Part shown: positions 52,717-62,178 of the stretch, in pieces
How the letters are laid out: each line of letters begins with the position of its first letter
Position numbering within the stretch: the first letter of the stretch is position 1
Origin: Vulcanisaeta moutnovskia 768-28
GTDB lineage: Archaea; Thermoproteota; Thermoprotei; Thermoproteales; Thermocladiaceae
DNA: 64,000 nucleotides
NCBI RefSeq assembly: GCF_000190315.1
Contig: NC_015151.1
Location: 2,024,509 to 2,088,508, forward strand
Direction: 5' to 3'
Made by a program: the position numbers and the translations under genes
Notes under the pieces: model-generated
What the model was told of the DNA's origin: nothing
Seen by the model: the letters and a program-made list of their open reading frames with translations, nothing else
Databases searched by the model: none

Positions 52717-52840
52717 CTTTTCGAAACGACTAAGGCGTTATTGAGTAAGGATATTAATACCTTTCTCCTCATGCATAGGCAAATTAGTTAAAACGATGTA
52801 GCACTAAAAATTTAAAGCTCAATAAGTGCGTTTGTACTGA

Positions 52841-53842
52841 ATGGCAACAGGTAAGGACTTGATGACATTATTGCCGCGACTATCAGACTTAGTTAAGAGG
52901 GAGGAAGTCCAGGTTAATAGGTTGATCGCCGATGCTATAAGGACTAAGGGCGTTAAGAAGATACTTACGGAGTTGGAGAGGGAGCTTAAGGGATTGAATG
53001 ATATCGCAATGGACGTACTAAGTAGCCTTGCCGTGGGTAGGCATGTGCTCATAATGGGACCCGTGGGTATAGGGAAGACATCACTGGCTGAATCATTGGC
53101 GGATATAATCCATATCTCCGAGCCTCCTTACATTGAGGTTGCATGCCATAGTCATATGACAGCCACAGAATTAACAGGAGACATCGACATAGCAGTGGCG
53201 CTACAGGCTGGTCTTGATCATCCACTGGCTTATATACCTGGCCCCTTGGTTATGGCTCACAGTGGCATATTAATACTTGACGAAATAAATAGGTTAAATC
53301 CATATAGCCAGGCAGCCTTGTTACAGGTTCTCCAGGAGCACTACGTATTCATCAGGGGCTTCAAGATAAGGAGTGACTTCCTAGTAATAGCTACGTCAAA
53401 CCCTGCCGAGTACTCGGGCGTTTATGAACTCAGTGAGGCGTTGGCGGATAGGATGAAGGTTGTAGAGATACCATACCCTGACAAGGACCTTCTGAAGTCA
53501 ATCCTTTCCTGGAAGAGTAGCCTATACATGGAGCATCTTGGTTTAAAAGCTCCTGATGCATTGACTGACGTCACTGCTACATTCATGACACTAGTTGCTC
53601 AAGATAGTAATATAGAAGTTGGGCCAAGCATTAGGTCGGCAATATATGCAATAACGACTGCCATGTCGAGGGCATGGCTAGATGGTAGGGAGGTATCATT
53701 AAATGATTTGAAGAAGGAGATCATTAGTAATATGGTTAATGTGGTGCGTGGAAACTTCGCCAATGAAACGGAAAAGAGGGATTACCTTGCACGTAAGTTT
53801 GATGAAGCCATAATGATGTATAGGAGATATTCAAGGAGATGA
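52841..53842 (+). CDS. MoxR-type AAA+ ATPase
   Basis: The 333-residue AAA+ protein has Walker A GPVGIGKTSL near residue 72, ILILDEINRL (Walker B) near 145, and TSNPAEYSGVYELSEALADRM, a MoxR-type sensor and arginine-finger region. MoxR ATPases act with von Willebrand A domain proteins to activate or assemble other proteins. Its partner, the VWA protein, follows 80 nt downstream. A TATA-like CTAAAAATTTAAAG is centred about 26 nt before the ATG at 52841. Confidence 0.92.
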   Translation: MATGKDLMTLLPRLSDLVKREEVQVNRLIADAIRTKGVKKILTELERELKGLNDIAMDVLSSLAVGRHVLIMGPVGIGKTSLAESLADIIHISEPPYIEVACHSHMTATELTGDIDIAVALQAGLDHPLAYIPGPLVMAHSGILILDEINRLNPYSQAALLQVLQEHYVFIRGFKIRSDFLVIATSNPAEYSGVYELSEALADRMKVVEIPYPDKDLLKSILSWKSSLYMEHLGLKAPDALTDVTATFMTLVAQDSNIEVGPSIRSAIYAITTAMSRAWLDGREVSLNDLKKEIISNMVNVVRGNFANETEKRDYLARKFDEAIMMYRRYSRR

Positions 53843-53922
53843 CCATCACTATGAACAATTATGAGTAATTAAATGGGTAAGTTATTTAATATGGCATACA
53901 ATATTCATAATGGGGTTAAGGC

Positions 53923-55446
53923 TTGAGTACAAATGCTGATCCGGCGCAAATGATAACGAGAGTACTCAGTAAGGTTTATGAGTACTTGCAGGAGGATTCT
54001 AGGGTCGTTAGGCCAGGTTCAATAAGGAGCTTTGAGGCGGCGGCCGATGACATAATGATGAGGATACTAATTGAGGGTGGTGTTGATTATGAAAAATTTA
54101 AGGAGACAATTACTAGAGTTGGTATTGAGAACCTCTATTTATCTGTGGAAACATCAAATCCCGATGATAAGAAGAGAGTTCTTGAGGAGGCCTTTGAAAG
54201 GGCCTTCGAGGATATTGAGAAGAATCAGAGCGAGGCTGAGGAGCCATCCATGCAGCAAGTGGCTGGCTTTAATGTTAATAATAATGGTGAGACCAGTGAG
54301 GGTGAGAATACGGAGGAGAACTATGAAAGAGGCACTAATAATGTTGGTAGTGGATTTGGCGCTGAATATAGCGCTGAGGAGAACCAGGATCTATCTATGA
54401 GTAGGTCATTAATTGCCAATATTGATGAACGTAATAAGGATGCCAAGCTTGACTCAATAATATCAACAATATACGAAATACTATATGGCGGTGTTGGAAC
54501 GGTTAACTTCCTAAACCTAGCTCAATTAATAAATATGTTTATAGATCCTTATGTTAACATTGTGGAGAAGGTCAAGGTTCTTAGAAAAATGGAGCCATAC
54601 TTAAGAAACTATGGATTATTGCCTACAGATTTTAGGAGAAGTAAGGATGGGGAGAGAATGTTTGAAGCCTTGAGGAATGTAGTTAGAAATGCCATGAGTA
54701 GTATGGGTCAGGTAAAGATTGTTAGGTTTACGGACATTGACAAATACCCAACATACGTAGTCAGTGTCAGGGAGTATAAGGTTGGCGATAATTACTTTGA
54801 CGTTGATCTGCAAAAGACGGCTATGAACCTAAGTAGAAAGACAATGATGCACAAACTATTCACTAATAAGGACATTGTGGTTAAGGAGTACGCGAATGTT
54901 AAGACCATAGATATCGTCCTATGCCTAGACGTATCAGGCAGCATGAGGGAGCTTAGTAGTGGTATGCCCAAGATAGAGATTGCAAAGGATGCTGTTTCCC
55001 AATACATACAATTCCTTTCAAAGACCAATGATAGGTTAGCAATGGTACTCTTTAACTTCAGGGCTGATGTACTGTGGGGGTTGCACCAGGTTAGGAGGTA
55101 TTGGCAGCAGATGAACTATATGCTTAAGTACGTATATGCTGGTGGTGGTACGAATTTAGCAAATGCACTTGAGAGGTCCAGGGAAGTATTGACCAGGTCT
55201 AAAAGTAATTCTAAGCATGTTATCTGTGTAACTGATGGTAGGACCGTTAACTCAAGCATGTGCGTTAAGGAGGCTGTTAGACTTAGGAGAAATGGCACGA
55301 CCATATCCACCATAGCCATTGGTGAGAATAGTGATGATGAACTGTTAATGAGGCTTTCGAAGATTGGCGGTGGACTTTTCATAAAGATAAGTAGTATACA
55401 CGACCTGGGCAAGGCATTGATAATGGATAAACTACATAGTATGTAG
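53923..55446 (+). CDS. VWA-domain protein, partner of MoxR ATPase
   Basis: The 507-residue protein has a C-terminal von Willebrand A domain (about residues 325-507) with a complete metal site: DVSGSMRE, GGGTNLANALE and VTDGRT. The first 200 residues are helical and acidic, with a low-complexity stretch of Glu, Asn and Gly near residues 105-155. MoxR and VWA pairs are chaperone-like systems, and the acidic region may bind a client or the ATPase. The start is TTG 53923. The client is not evident. Confidence 0.9.
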   Translation: MSTNADPAQMITRVLSKVYEYLQEDSRVVRPGSIRSFEAAADDIMMRILIEGGVDYEKFKETITRVGIENLYLSVETSNPDDKKRVLEEAFERAFEDIEKNQSEAEEPSMQQVAGFNVNNNGETSEGENTEENYERGTNNVGSGFGAEYSAEENQDLSMSRSLIANIDERNKDAKLDSIISTIYEILYGGVGTVNFLNLAQLINMFIDPYVNIVEKVKVLRKMEPYLRNYGLLPTDFRRSKDGERMFEALRNVVRNAMSSMGQVKIVRFTDIDKYPTYVVSVREYKVGDNYFDVDLQKTAMNLSRKTMMHKLFTNKDIVVKEYANVKTIDIVLCLDVSGSMRELSSGMPKIEIAKDAVSQYIQFLSKTNDRLAMVLFNFRADVLWGLHQVRRYWQQMNYMLKYVYAGGGTNLANALERSREVLTRSKSNSKHVICVTDGRTVNSSMCVKEAVRLRRNGTTISTIAIGENSDDELLMRLSKIGGGLFIKISSIHDLGKALIMDKLHSM

Positions 55447-55543
55447 TATCATTAAATTAATGATAATGCATCTCATAATACGCCGAATTACTGACTTAAA
55501 TTTCTTTATATACTCACATGTTATTATTAATTTGGTGAATTAA

Positions 55544-56644
55544 GTGCTTAGGTGCTTTAATGATTACGTGGGTTTTATCGTGAAATACCCATTTAGCAAG
55601 GAGGGTCTCACAAGATTTAGGGAAATAACCAGTGAAAGGGGGATATACATTAATGACTTGGCTGATTCAGTAATGGGTAAGCAATTGCTTCAGCGTGCTT
55701 ATGAAATACTCAGCGAAGCAATAATGAAAAACTCAATAACAGATGACCCAGATATTGGCGAGGATGAATTACTGGCGCATTACATAGCGGTAGTACTAGC
55801 TGCGCATCTTGATAAGTCCTTATGGAGAAGATTTGCCGATGTAGAGAGCAAGAGATTTTCAAGTAAATTACTGCTTGAGGACCCTGATTGTGTAATATAC
55901 CTTGCTAAGGAATTTGGTATCAATGCCGTAAGGCTGAGAGACCTTGAAGTTTATGACGAGAACCTGGCATTAGCCTTCGACGTGGGTGTCAGGATTTGGG
56001 ATTACTTGAGGTACATGCCTAAGAATGATCCATATTGGAAGCTCGTTAACAGATACCTATTAAGGGGTTGGGTATTAATCACGTATAAAGACTTGGTTAG
56101 GCTCGTGGAGGAGGCTGTGGAGAAGAAGGTCATTGAGTTAATTAGTAAAGCTGCTGAGAATCTTGATGAAACAAGACCACTGGTTGATGCGCTAAATGGA
56201 ATGAAGGAACTTAAGGAGTATAAGCCTGGGTCCACTATTAAGGTTAAGGTCCAAATAACTGGTTTAACACCACCCTGCATGGATTCAATAATTAACGAAA
56301 TTAAAACTGGTGGTAATCCGAGCCACCAAGCTAGGTTTGCCATCGCAGCCTACATGCTTAGGAGATGCCATGACCTTGAGGGCAAGCCAATGGAGGATTG
56401 TGTTGATGATGTGGTTAATTTATTTAAAACCGTGGCGGATTTTGATGAGAAGAAGACTAGGTACCAGGTAGAGCATATTGCTGGCCTTAGGGGTGGACAT
56501 AAGTTCTACATGCCTCCATCCTGCCAGGAAATGAATAGTCTAGGATTGTGCCCAACCAACTTGGGTTGTGGAGTTAAAAACCCACTGCAGTATACCGTTA
56601 AGGCAATTAGGAAATTTCAATCAATGCAGCAGGCACATAGTTAA
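55544..56644 (+). CDS. priL: DNA primase large subunit PriL
   Basis: This 366-residue protein is the large subunit of the archaeal primase. Its C-terminal domain binds a [4Fe-4S] cluster with Cys in PPCMDSIINEI near residue 246, CHDLEG near 273, and PPSCQEMNSLGLCPTNLGCG near 325-345. N-terminal DIGEDELLAHYIAVVLAAHLDK is the usual PriL helix region. It aids PriS in starting primers. Start is GTG 55544. PriS is not adjacent. The VWA gene ends 97 nt upstream. Confidence 0.92.
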   Translation: MLRCFNDYVGFIVKYPFSKEGLTRFREITSERGIYINDLADSVMGKQLLQRAYEILSEAIMKNSITDDPDIGEDELLAHYIAVVLAAHLDKSLWRRFADVESKRFSSKLLLEDPDCVIYLAKEFGINAVRLRDLEVYDENLALAFDVGVRIWDYLRYMPKNDPYWKLVNRYLLRGWVLITYKDLVRLVEEAVEKKVIELISKAAENLDETRPLVDALNGMKELKEYKPGSTIKVKVQITGLTPPCMDSIINEIKTGGNPSHQARFAIAAYMLRRCHDLEGKPMEDCVDDVVNLFKTVADFDEKKTRYQVEHIAGLRGGHKFYMPPSCQEMNSLGLCPTNLGCGVKNPLQYTVKAIRKFQSMQQAHS

Positions 56645-56647
56645 TGA

Positions 56648-57079
56648 CTACGCATACATCATTCCCTCACCCTGTCTCTGCTGTTGAGGTGGAGGTACTA
56701 TGGGCATTGCCGGTGGAATACCCAGTTCCTTGAGTAATAGATTTACCTCAAAGAATACGTATTGACCAATCATCATCTGAATTACTTGCGGTGACTTACC
56801 TGAATTCACGGACTTCACAATATCCTCAAGTTGCTTTGGGTCACCCTGAATAATTAATGCACCTCTAATTGATATGTTGACAATGGATGGGTTGGAACTT
56901 GCGGCTAATGAAAAGGGTATCTCAACAATATCACCCCTGGTCACGGCATTAGGCCCAATGACAAGGTTCACATTAAATGCAACCTGTGTTTGCGGTGGTA
57001 TTAATTGGAGGCGTTCTGCATGTAGGTAGTCGAATCTAATACCCACGGCCTTAAACGATACTCCAGACATATTTGGCAA
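56648..57079 (-). CDS. Hypothetical protein, possibly SecB-like
   Basis: This 143-residue protein has beta strands with IPFSLAASSNPSIVNISIRGALII, then a long helix and QYVFFEVNLLLKELGIPPAMPI, which vaguely follows the pattern of SecB-type chaperones (beta sheet, then helix with a Pro-rich end). The C-terminal tail is PPPQQQRQG. This is a weak resemblance; no firm family. It shares a promoter region with the divergent nucleotidyltransferase at 57116. It converges on priL with a 3-nt gap. Confidence 0.55.
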   Translation of the reverse strand: MPNMSGVSFKAVGIRFDYLHAERLQLIPPQTQVAFNVNLVIGPNAVTRGDIVEIPFSLAASSNPSIVNISIRGALIIQGDPKQLEDIVKSVNSGKSPQVIQMMIGQYVFFEVNLLLKELGIPPAMPIVPPPQQQRQGEGMMYA

Positions 57080-57115
57080 AATACTTAAATTTAAATGGTA
57101 ATTTAAAGACTACGC

Positions 57116-57718
57116 ATGAGGAGTAATCAATCTAAAGGAACCGTGGATTTAATAAGGAAGGCATTAATAAAGGTGGGTTCTGAATTAAGTAAGAGGAGTA
57201 TTGAGTTCATGCTTATAGGTAGTGCCGTGTTACCCCTTCTCTATGGTATTGATTGGAACGTACATGACATAGACATGTTCATCATAAACAAATCAACAAT
57301 AACGGAACCAGAGCTTTTTGAGGATATAGCCAGGGAGAATGATTGGGATGTTGGTATGGACATGAATGGAATGATGTATTACGAAATCCTAGTTGATGCC
57401 CAGGTAGTTAGAGTTGACCTCATGGAGAACATACTCGACATATACATACCCGAGGAAATGGTAAGAAATGCTGTGAAGGTTAAGGTTAATGGTCTTGAAA
57501 TAAGGAGTATAAGGCTTGAGGACCTATTAGTCCTAAAGGCCAGGGAGGCTAGTGAGGAGGGCGATGAATTTCTATCAAGGATCGCCGAAGTGCTCGCAGA
57601 TCCAGAGAGTAAGGTAGGTATTGATAGGGAGTATTTAAGGAGGGCCATTAATTATTACGTTGATGATAAGGATGCGATTGAAAGAAGACTCGAGAAATCA
57701 GGTATATACCTTGAGTAA
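57116..57718 (+). CDS. Nucleotidyltransferase-fold protein
   Basis: The 200-residue protein shows the nucleotidyltransferase motif GSAVLPLLYGIDWNVHDIDMFI near residues 35-55: a glycine-serine start followed by the DxD pair (DIDMF). Asp in VRVDLMENI near residue 105 may be the third carboxylate. This matches the AbiEii/DUF6036-type group, often seen in toxin-antitoxin systems, but no antitoxin is adjacent. The ATG at 57116 lies about 26 nt after a TATA-like CTTAAATTTAAATG near 57083-57097. It converges on L6 8 nt away. Confidence 0.78.
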   Translation: MRSNQSKGTVDLIRKALIKVGSELSKRSIEFMLIGSAVLPLLYGIDWNVHDIDMFIINKSTITEPELFEDIARENDWDVGMDMNGMMYYEILVDAQVVRVDLMENILDIYIPEEMVRNAVKVKVNGLEIRSIRLEDLLVLKAREASEEGDEFLSRIAEVLADPESKVGIDREYLRRAINYYVDDKDAIERRLEKSGIYLE

Positions 57719-57726
57719 GGATAATT

Positions 57727-58299
57727 TTACTTCATGTGCTCGACACTATATACATAGATTCCATCTAAGACGCCGGGGCCACCTTCACGACCATGGGGAC
57801 TAATCCTCTCCTCGCCTCTCAATGTTGTAGCTAATTCAACGTTTGCCGCAAATTGACTAACAATCTCCTTATCAATACCCTCGACAACAATGTCATCCTT
57901 AGTAGTTGACACCTTAACACCCTTGGGTATATTGAGCATAATCTTTGATCTCCTACCCATGAAATTCTCAATAATTAATTGATTACCCTGAACCTTAGCA
58001 TTCATTGGGAAGTGGGAGAACACAATCTTAAGCTTGTACCTCCAGCCCTTTGTAACTCCAAGGATCATATTCTTAATGTGGCCAGACACGGTACCAACGA
58101 CAGCCTTCTCACTCCTACCAGCAAAGTAAGACTCAACAATTATAGAGCCATCGGAAGCCCTTATAATAACTGGTATATTACCGAAGTCTCTTTCCAGGGT
58201 ACCCAATGGGCCCTTAATAACAACCTTACTACCACTAACATCAACCTTAACACCCTCTGGAACCTCCACCTCCTCAAAAACATATGGCTGCCTAGCCAT
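57727..58299 (-). CDS. rpl6: Ribosomal protein L6 (uL6)
   Basis: The 190-residue protein is archaeal L6, with two similar domains and the C-terminal RNA-binding region. YVFEEVEVPEGVKVDVSGSKVVIKGPLG begins the first domain, KGWRYKLKIVFSHFPMNAKVQG lies in the middle, and ERISPHGREGGPGVLDGIYVY ends it. A TATA-like CGCTTTAATAG (58324-58334) is centred about 29 nt before the ATG at 58299, so the gene has its own promoter and is not part of an spc-type operon here. Confidence 0.96.
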   Translation of the reverse strand: MARQPYVFEEVEVPEGVKVDVSGSKVVIKGPLGTLERDFGNIPVIIRASDGSIIVESYFAGRSEKAVVGTVSGHIKNMILGVTKGWRYKLKIVFSHFPMNAKVQGNQLIIENFMGRRSKIMLNIPKGVKVSTTKDDIVVEGIDKEIVSQFAANVELATTLRGEERISPHGREGGPGVLDGIYVYSVEHMK

Positions 58300-58424
58300 G
58301 TCAAATTGATGGTAATTAGACCCCTATTAAAGCGTTTAGTATCATTAATATGATCATCATAGCAATAGGAGAATGTATTTCACGTTCAGCTAGATTTAAA
58401 AACCTACTATTCAATTTATTATTA

Positions 58425-59942
58425 ATGATCAATTTCAAATTAAATACCAAGGGACAATCGAGCGCTATTGAGTTAGCCATAATAATACCTGTGATTGTTG
58501 TTGCAATCATCATCTTCATATTCCTAGTGCCCAATTATTCTTATTCGGCTGGTTCTGAGGTTAATGCCTTCCAGCTGAACGCCATGGCCCAGTCACTACT
58601 CCAGTACATTGTTACGAATTCAGGAAACCCACCAAACTGGGGATTAAATGCAAGTACACTAACATCCTTCGGACTAGCCGAGCCAAACCAACCAAACCAC
58701 CTAGACCCGTTCAAAGTATTGGCTCTAGTCTATTGGGATTATCAAAACGGAATAAACACATTACCAGGTCCAGCATCAAATCAAGCAATATGCCAAATAC
58801 CACAATCATCAAGCGGTTTCTTCGGCTATTTAACAAATACTCTCAACATTACATCTTTCTATATAACGAATTACTACCTTATATTGCCTTATGGTAGAGT
58901 AAGATGGAATATTAACTATAACTATGTAATGCAATTACTAGGATTAAAGAGAACCTATTATGACCTTAAGTTAGTGATATATCCTGTACTTAATGTCACG
59001 GTGGTAAATAACACTTCGGCAAACATGGTAATAGTAAAGGTAACGAAATTCGCATCAAATCCCCAGCAACCAATACCCAATGCTACTGTGCAAATAACAT
59101 ACACAATAATGTACTACAGTACCTCAAGTAATAATGGAAAAAATGGCTTTGGCTTCGCAATATGTACAGGCACTTCACCACCGGAAGTAACAAATAATAA
59201 TGGTGTAGCAATATTTAACATGTCCTATTTAACTTGCACAAGCGTATTCGGTAATTTATCGGTAAGTCATCCATACATAAATAACGCATCCAGCATATAT
59301 ATAGATGCGTACGTAAGTATCGGTGGACTTGGAGACCACGGCTACTTAATATGGCCTAACAACATAACTATACCATTACTAATGATAATGGTATTACCAA
59401 ACGGAACAAACCAAAACTCAATATTCTTCATAGACCCAAGTGTATTTAACACAACATGTTTAAAGAATATTTACAATTTATCTGGAAAGAGATCACTTGG
59501 ACTCAGAATATCTGCTATATACAAATCAGTCTATGGTTATATATTCCAAACAATAAACTTTACACTAAACCCAGCAAATGGTAATAGTCAAGAGTCGTAT
59601 CCAGTACCTTGCACGTATTATAGCAAGAGCGGTAACCCAGCAAGTGGACAAAAGGGCTCCGTATGCTACTGGAACTTACCAAACTCTCCCATGTTTCTAG
59701 TAATCACAGTTTATAGAAACTCAAATGGACAGTCAAGCACCGTGCCCAAGACACAGATCTTGGTATTACCGTACGGGATATCACCGCAATTCTACTTAAG
59801 CAATAGAATTGTGATATTCGGAAAATCAATAAAAAATGCGCCAGTAGGTACGGCAAAGACCTTAGTCTACATTGGAGATTCCACATATTACATAATTCTC
59901 TACATATATTATAAAGGCAACGAATTTGAACCACTAGGGTGA
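58425..59942 (+). CDS. Type IV pilin-like surface protein 1
   Basis: The 505-residue protein starts MINFKLNTKGQSSAIELA and continues with a hydrophobic helix (about residues 14-40). KGQSSAIE is a class III (prepilin) signal: basic and Gly residues, then Glu at position 5 of the mature protein. The rest is a large extracellular domain rich in Asn, Ser, Tyr and Thr. TATA-like TAGATTTAAAAACC (58391-58404) is centred 27 nt before ATG 58425, so earlier in-frame codons are not used. It is the first of a tandem set. Confidence 0.82.
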   Translation: MINFKLNTKGQSSAIELAIIIPVIVVAIIIFIFLVPNYSYSAGSEVNAFQLNAMAQSLLQYIVTNSGNPPNWGLNASTLTSFGLAEPNQPNHLDPFKVLALVYWDYQNGINTLPGPASNQAICQIPQSSSGFFGYLTNTLNITSFYITNYYLILPYGRVRWNINYNYVMQLLGLKRTYYDLKLVIYPVLNVTVVNNTSANMVIVKVTKFASNPQQPIPNATVQITYTIMYYSTSSNNGKNGFGFAICTGTSPPEVTNNNGVAIFNMSYLTCTSVFGNLSVSHPYINNASSIYIDAYVSIGGLGDHGYLIWPNNITIPLLMIMVLPNGTNQNSIFFIDPSVFNTTCLKNIYNLSGKRSLGLRISAIYKSVYGYIFQTINFTLNPANGNSQESYPVPCTYYSKSGNPASGQKGSVCYWNLPNSPMFLVITVYRNSNGQSSTVPKTQILVLPYGISPQFYLSNRIVIFGKSIKNAPVGTAKTLVYIGDSTYYIILYIYYKGNEFEPLG

Positions 59943-59948
59943 TGAGAA

Positions 59949-62174
59949 ATGGCAGATCGCCATAATAAGGGTCAGGGTTTACTTATTATTGCAATGATAA
60001 TCGTTATTGCGGCATTAATACTCGCCATGCTTTATAGAATATTCACAATGACACCCGCCTATGTATATCAAAGAAGTATATACTTCGCCTTTAAAATGAA
60101 TCCGCAGATAATTGTACAACAGCTAGGCCAATTAACCCAAGGAATAGTAGAGACGTACGCCATAAACTATAGCAACTTCCTAATAACCCAGGGAATAATC
60201 CTATACTTACACGCATTAACCCAATCACCAGTACCATACTCACTAGGCTCATTGATAATCACGGAGATAAGTATATTGGTAAATAGTATATATGTGCCAA
60301 CGGGAATAGCGATACCGACGGCACGACCAAAGCCAAGTATATCTGTAGTAACTGGATTCTATGGGGCACTGAACATAAAGGGCATAAATTACATATACTC
60401 AGGAGGAAATGAATCAAGCATAGCCATACTACTTAACACGACATACAACATGCCAACCCTAGGAATACAACACCTAACGCTAAACAACGGAATAAACCTA
60501 ACAGCATGGATAACACCACCAAGCACCTGCGAGGCACAACCACAGGTAATAAACATAACCACGGAAGTCAGGTGCATATTCAACTTCAAATACGATAACT
60601 ACACATGCACAGGACCAAGCATATACTCAACAGGAAACGCGAACTACCTATGGGCACCACTATACACAGCGTTTCCAAGCAATGAATACAGGACAAGAGG
60701 CCAGGGTTGGGTGGCAGAAGGTGGTCCATACCCACTCGTATTTGTGTTACCCATTGATGAGTTAGCAGCAAACTCTGGTTTCAAGATATCGGCAGTGTTT
60801 AATGTAACGCAAGCCATAGCATCAAATAATAATTATGAAATAGGGGTACAGGTTTTAGGAGCATGGCCAGGAACACTTCAAGGAACAACAAGTTATCCAT
60901 CGACAGGGTATAGCGTAATCGTACAAGGTTCTAGTGGATCAAATACGCCAAGCATAAGTGTATATGCCGGGGACAATGATAATATTAAATGTGGCACGAT
61001 CAATATTAATCAAGGCCTTATAAACGTCACAATATACGTAAAGCCTACATCACCAATAACATGGCAAAACATAATCAACAGCCAACCCACCGCACAGCTA
61101 TACGTAAACGGCGTATACTGCACAACAATATACCTACCAAGTCTGATATTCGTACCGAATACAGTATTTGGAAATGATGCGTATATGCTTAGCGGAATTG
61201 ATCCAAATCATGGACAGGAGATTGGATCATGGACAGCATTAATACTGCAAAACGCCGCGGTTATAAATGCCAGCATAAAACTATACAATACATACCAACT
61301 ACCAAGCAACGTTTACGTAGCAGTATCGGCAAATAATCAACCAGCCCTTGGTACAATAATAACTGGGCTAAACATAACGCCAGTAATAGGTCCAAAGACA
61401 TTTAACGCAAACTACACCGTATGTAATATAACGAGTAATGCCGTGGTATTTAACATAGCAATGCCAAAACCAAAGGGATACCCAAACACCCAATACCTAC
61501 TAATCATAAACTATAGCAACGTGAGACTAATCCTAAATCCGTGGTCACCAAGCGCCCTAGAAACCATGGGGATAAACCCGACATACCCAGTGCCCAACGG
61601 GTATTCGGCAACCTCGTTAATACCGTACATGGCGTACATATACAATGAGACATCGGGCTTCTTGATAATAGTTACGTATTTCATAAATACAGGAATACCA
61701 ACATTATTAACGATATACTCAGGACTATATATGACTCAAATAATTGAAAGTACCATATACACAACACTCGGCTTCGTAAAGCCACTACCATTCATGAACA
61801 TATTAAAGGTTGATAATATATCGCCAATGGGAACATTGAGCATATTCTCATTTAACGAAACAGCCATAAACCTAGCACCTGGTTATATGGTAGTAGGTCA
61901 AGTAATACCATCCACTGAAACAGAAAGTTCTGGCTTTGCGAATCCAAACAATCCCTATCCTTCCAGCTTGTATAATTGGATAACGGGGTACGAGCACTTC
62001 CCAAATCAAACGCTGCCATATACATACTTTTACCCAACGATAATGAATTGTTACTACTACAACCAGAATAACCAGAATTATATTAATTCATACATATACT
62101 TCAGCTATGAGGATAATCAATTACTATATAATGGCTACACCCAATATAATTTAGGATCTTGTCAGGGGTGGTAG
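59949..62174 (+). CDS. Type IV pilin-like surface protein 2
   Basis: This 741-residue protein begins MADRHNKGQGLLIIAMI, a class III type signal (KGQG followed by a hydrophobic helix about residues 10-30). The extracellular body is very rich in Asn, Thr, Tyr, Ile and Pro, with dozens of NxS/T sites and a few Cys pairs (NCTG-like CTGPS, CEAQPQ). An SD-like GGTGATGAG lies before the ATG, 6 nt after the stop of gene 1, so it is co-translated. Its codons end mostly in A, unlike the neighbours. Confidence 0.82.
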   Translation: MADRHNKGQGLLIIAMIIVIAALILAMLYRIFTMTPAYVYQRSIYFAFKMNPQIIVQQLGQLTQGIVETYAINYSNFLITQGIILYLHALTQSPVPYSLGSLIITEISILVNSIYVPTGIAIPTARPKPSISVVTGFYGALNIKGINYIYSGGNESSIAILLNTTYNMPTLGIQHLTLNNGINLTAWITPPSTCEAQPQVINITTEVRCIFNFKYDNYTCTGPSIYSTGNANYLWAPLYTAFPSNEYRTRGQGWVAEGGPYPLVFVLPIDELAANSGFKISAVFNVTQAIASNNNYEIGVQVLGAWPGTLQGTTSYPSTGYSVIVQGSSGSNTPSISVYAGDNDNIKCGTININQGLINVTIYVKPTSPITWQNIINSQPTAQLYVNGVYCTTIYLPSLIFVPNTVFGNDAYMLSGIDPNHGQEIGSWTALILQNAAVINASIKLYNTYQLPSNVYVAVSANNQPALGTIITGLNITPVIGPKTFNANYTVCNITSNAVVFNIAMPKPKGYPNTQYLLIINYSNVRLILNPWSPSALETMGINPTYPVPNGYSATSLIPYMAYIYNETSGFLIIVTYFINTGIPTLLTIYSGLYMTQIIESTIYTTLGFVKPLPFMNILKVDNISPMGTLSIFSFNETAINLAPGYMVVGQVIPSTETESSGFANPNNPYPSSLYNWITGYEHFPNQTLPYTYFYPTIMNCYYYNQNNQNYINSYIYFSYEDNQLLYNGYTQYNLGSCQGW

Positions 62175-62178
62175 GGCT

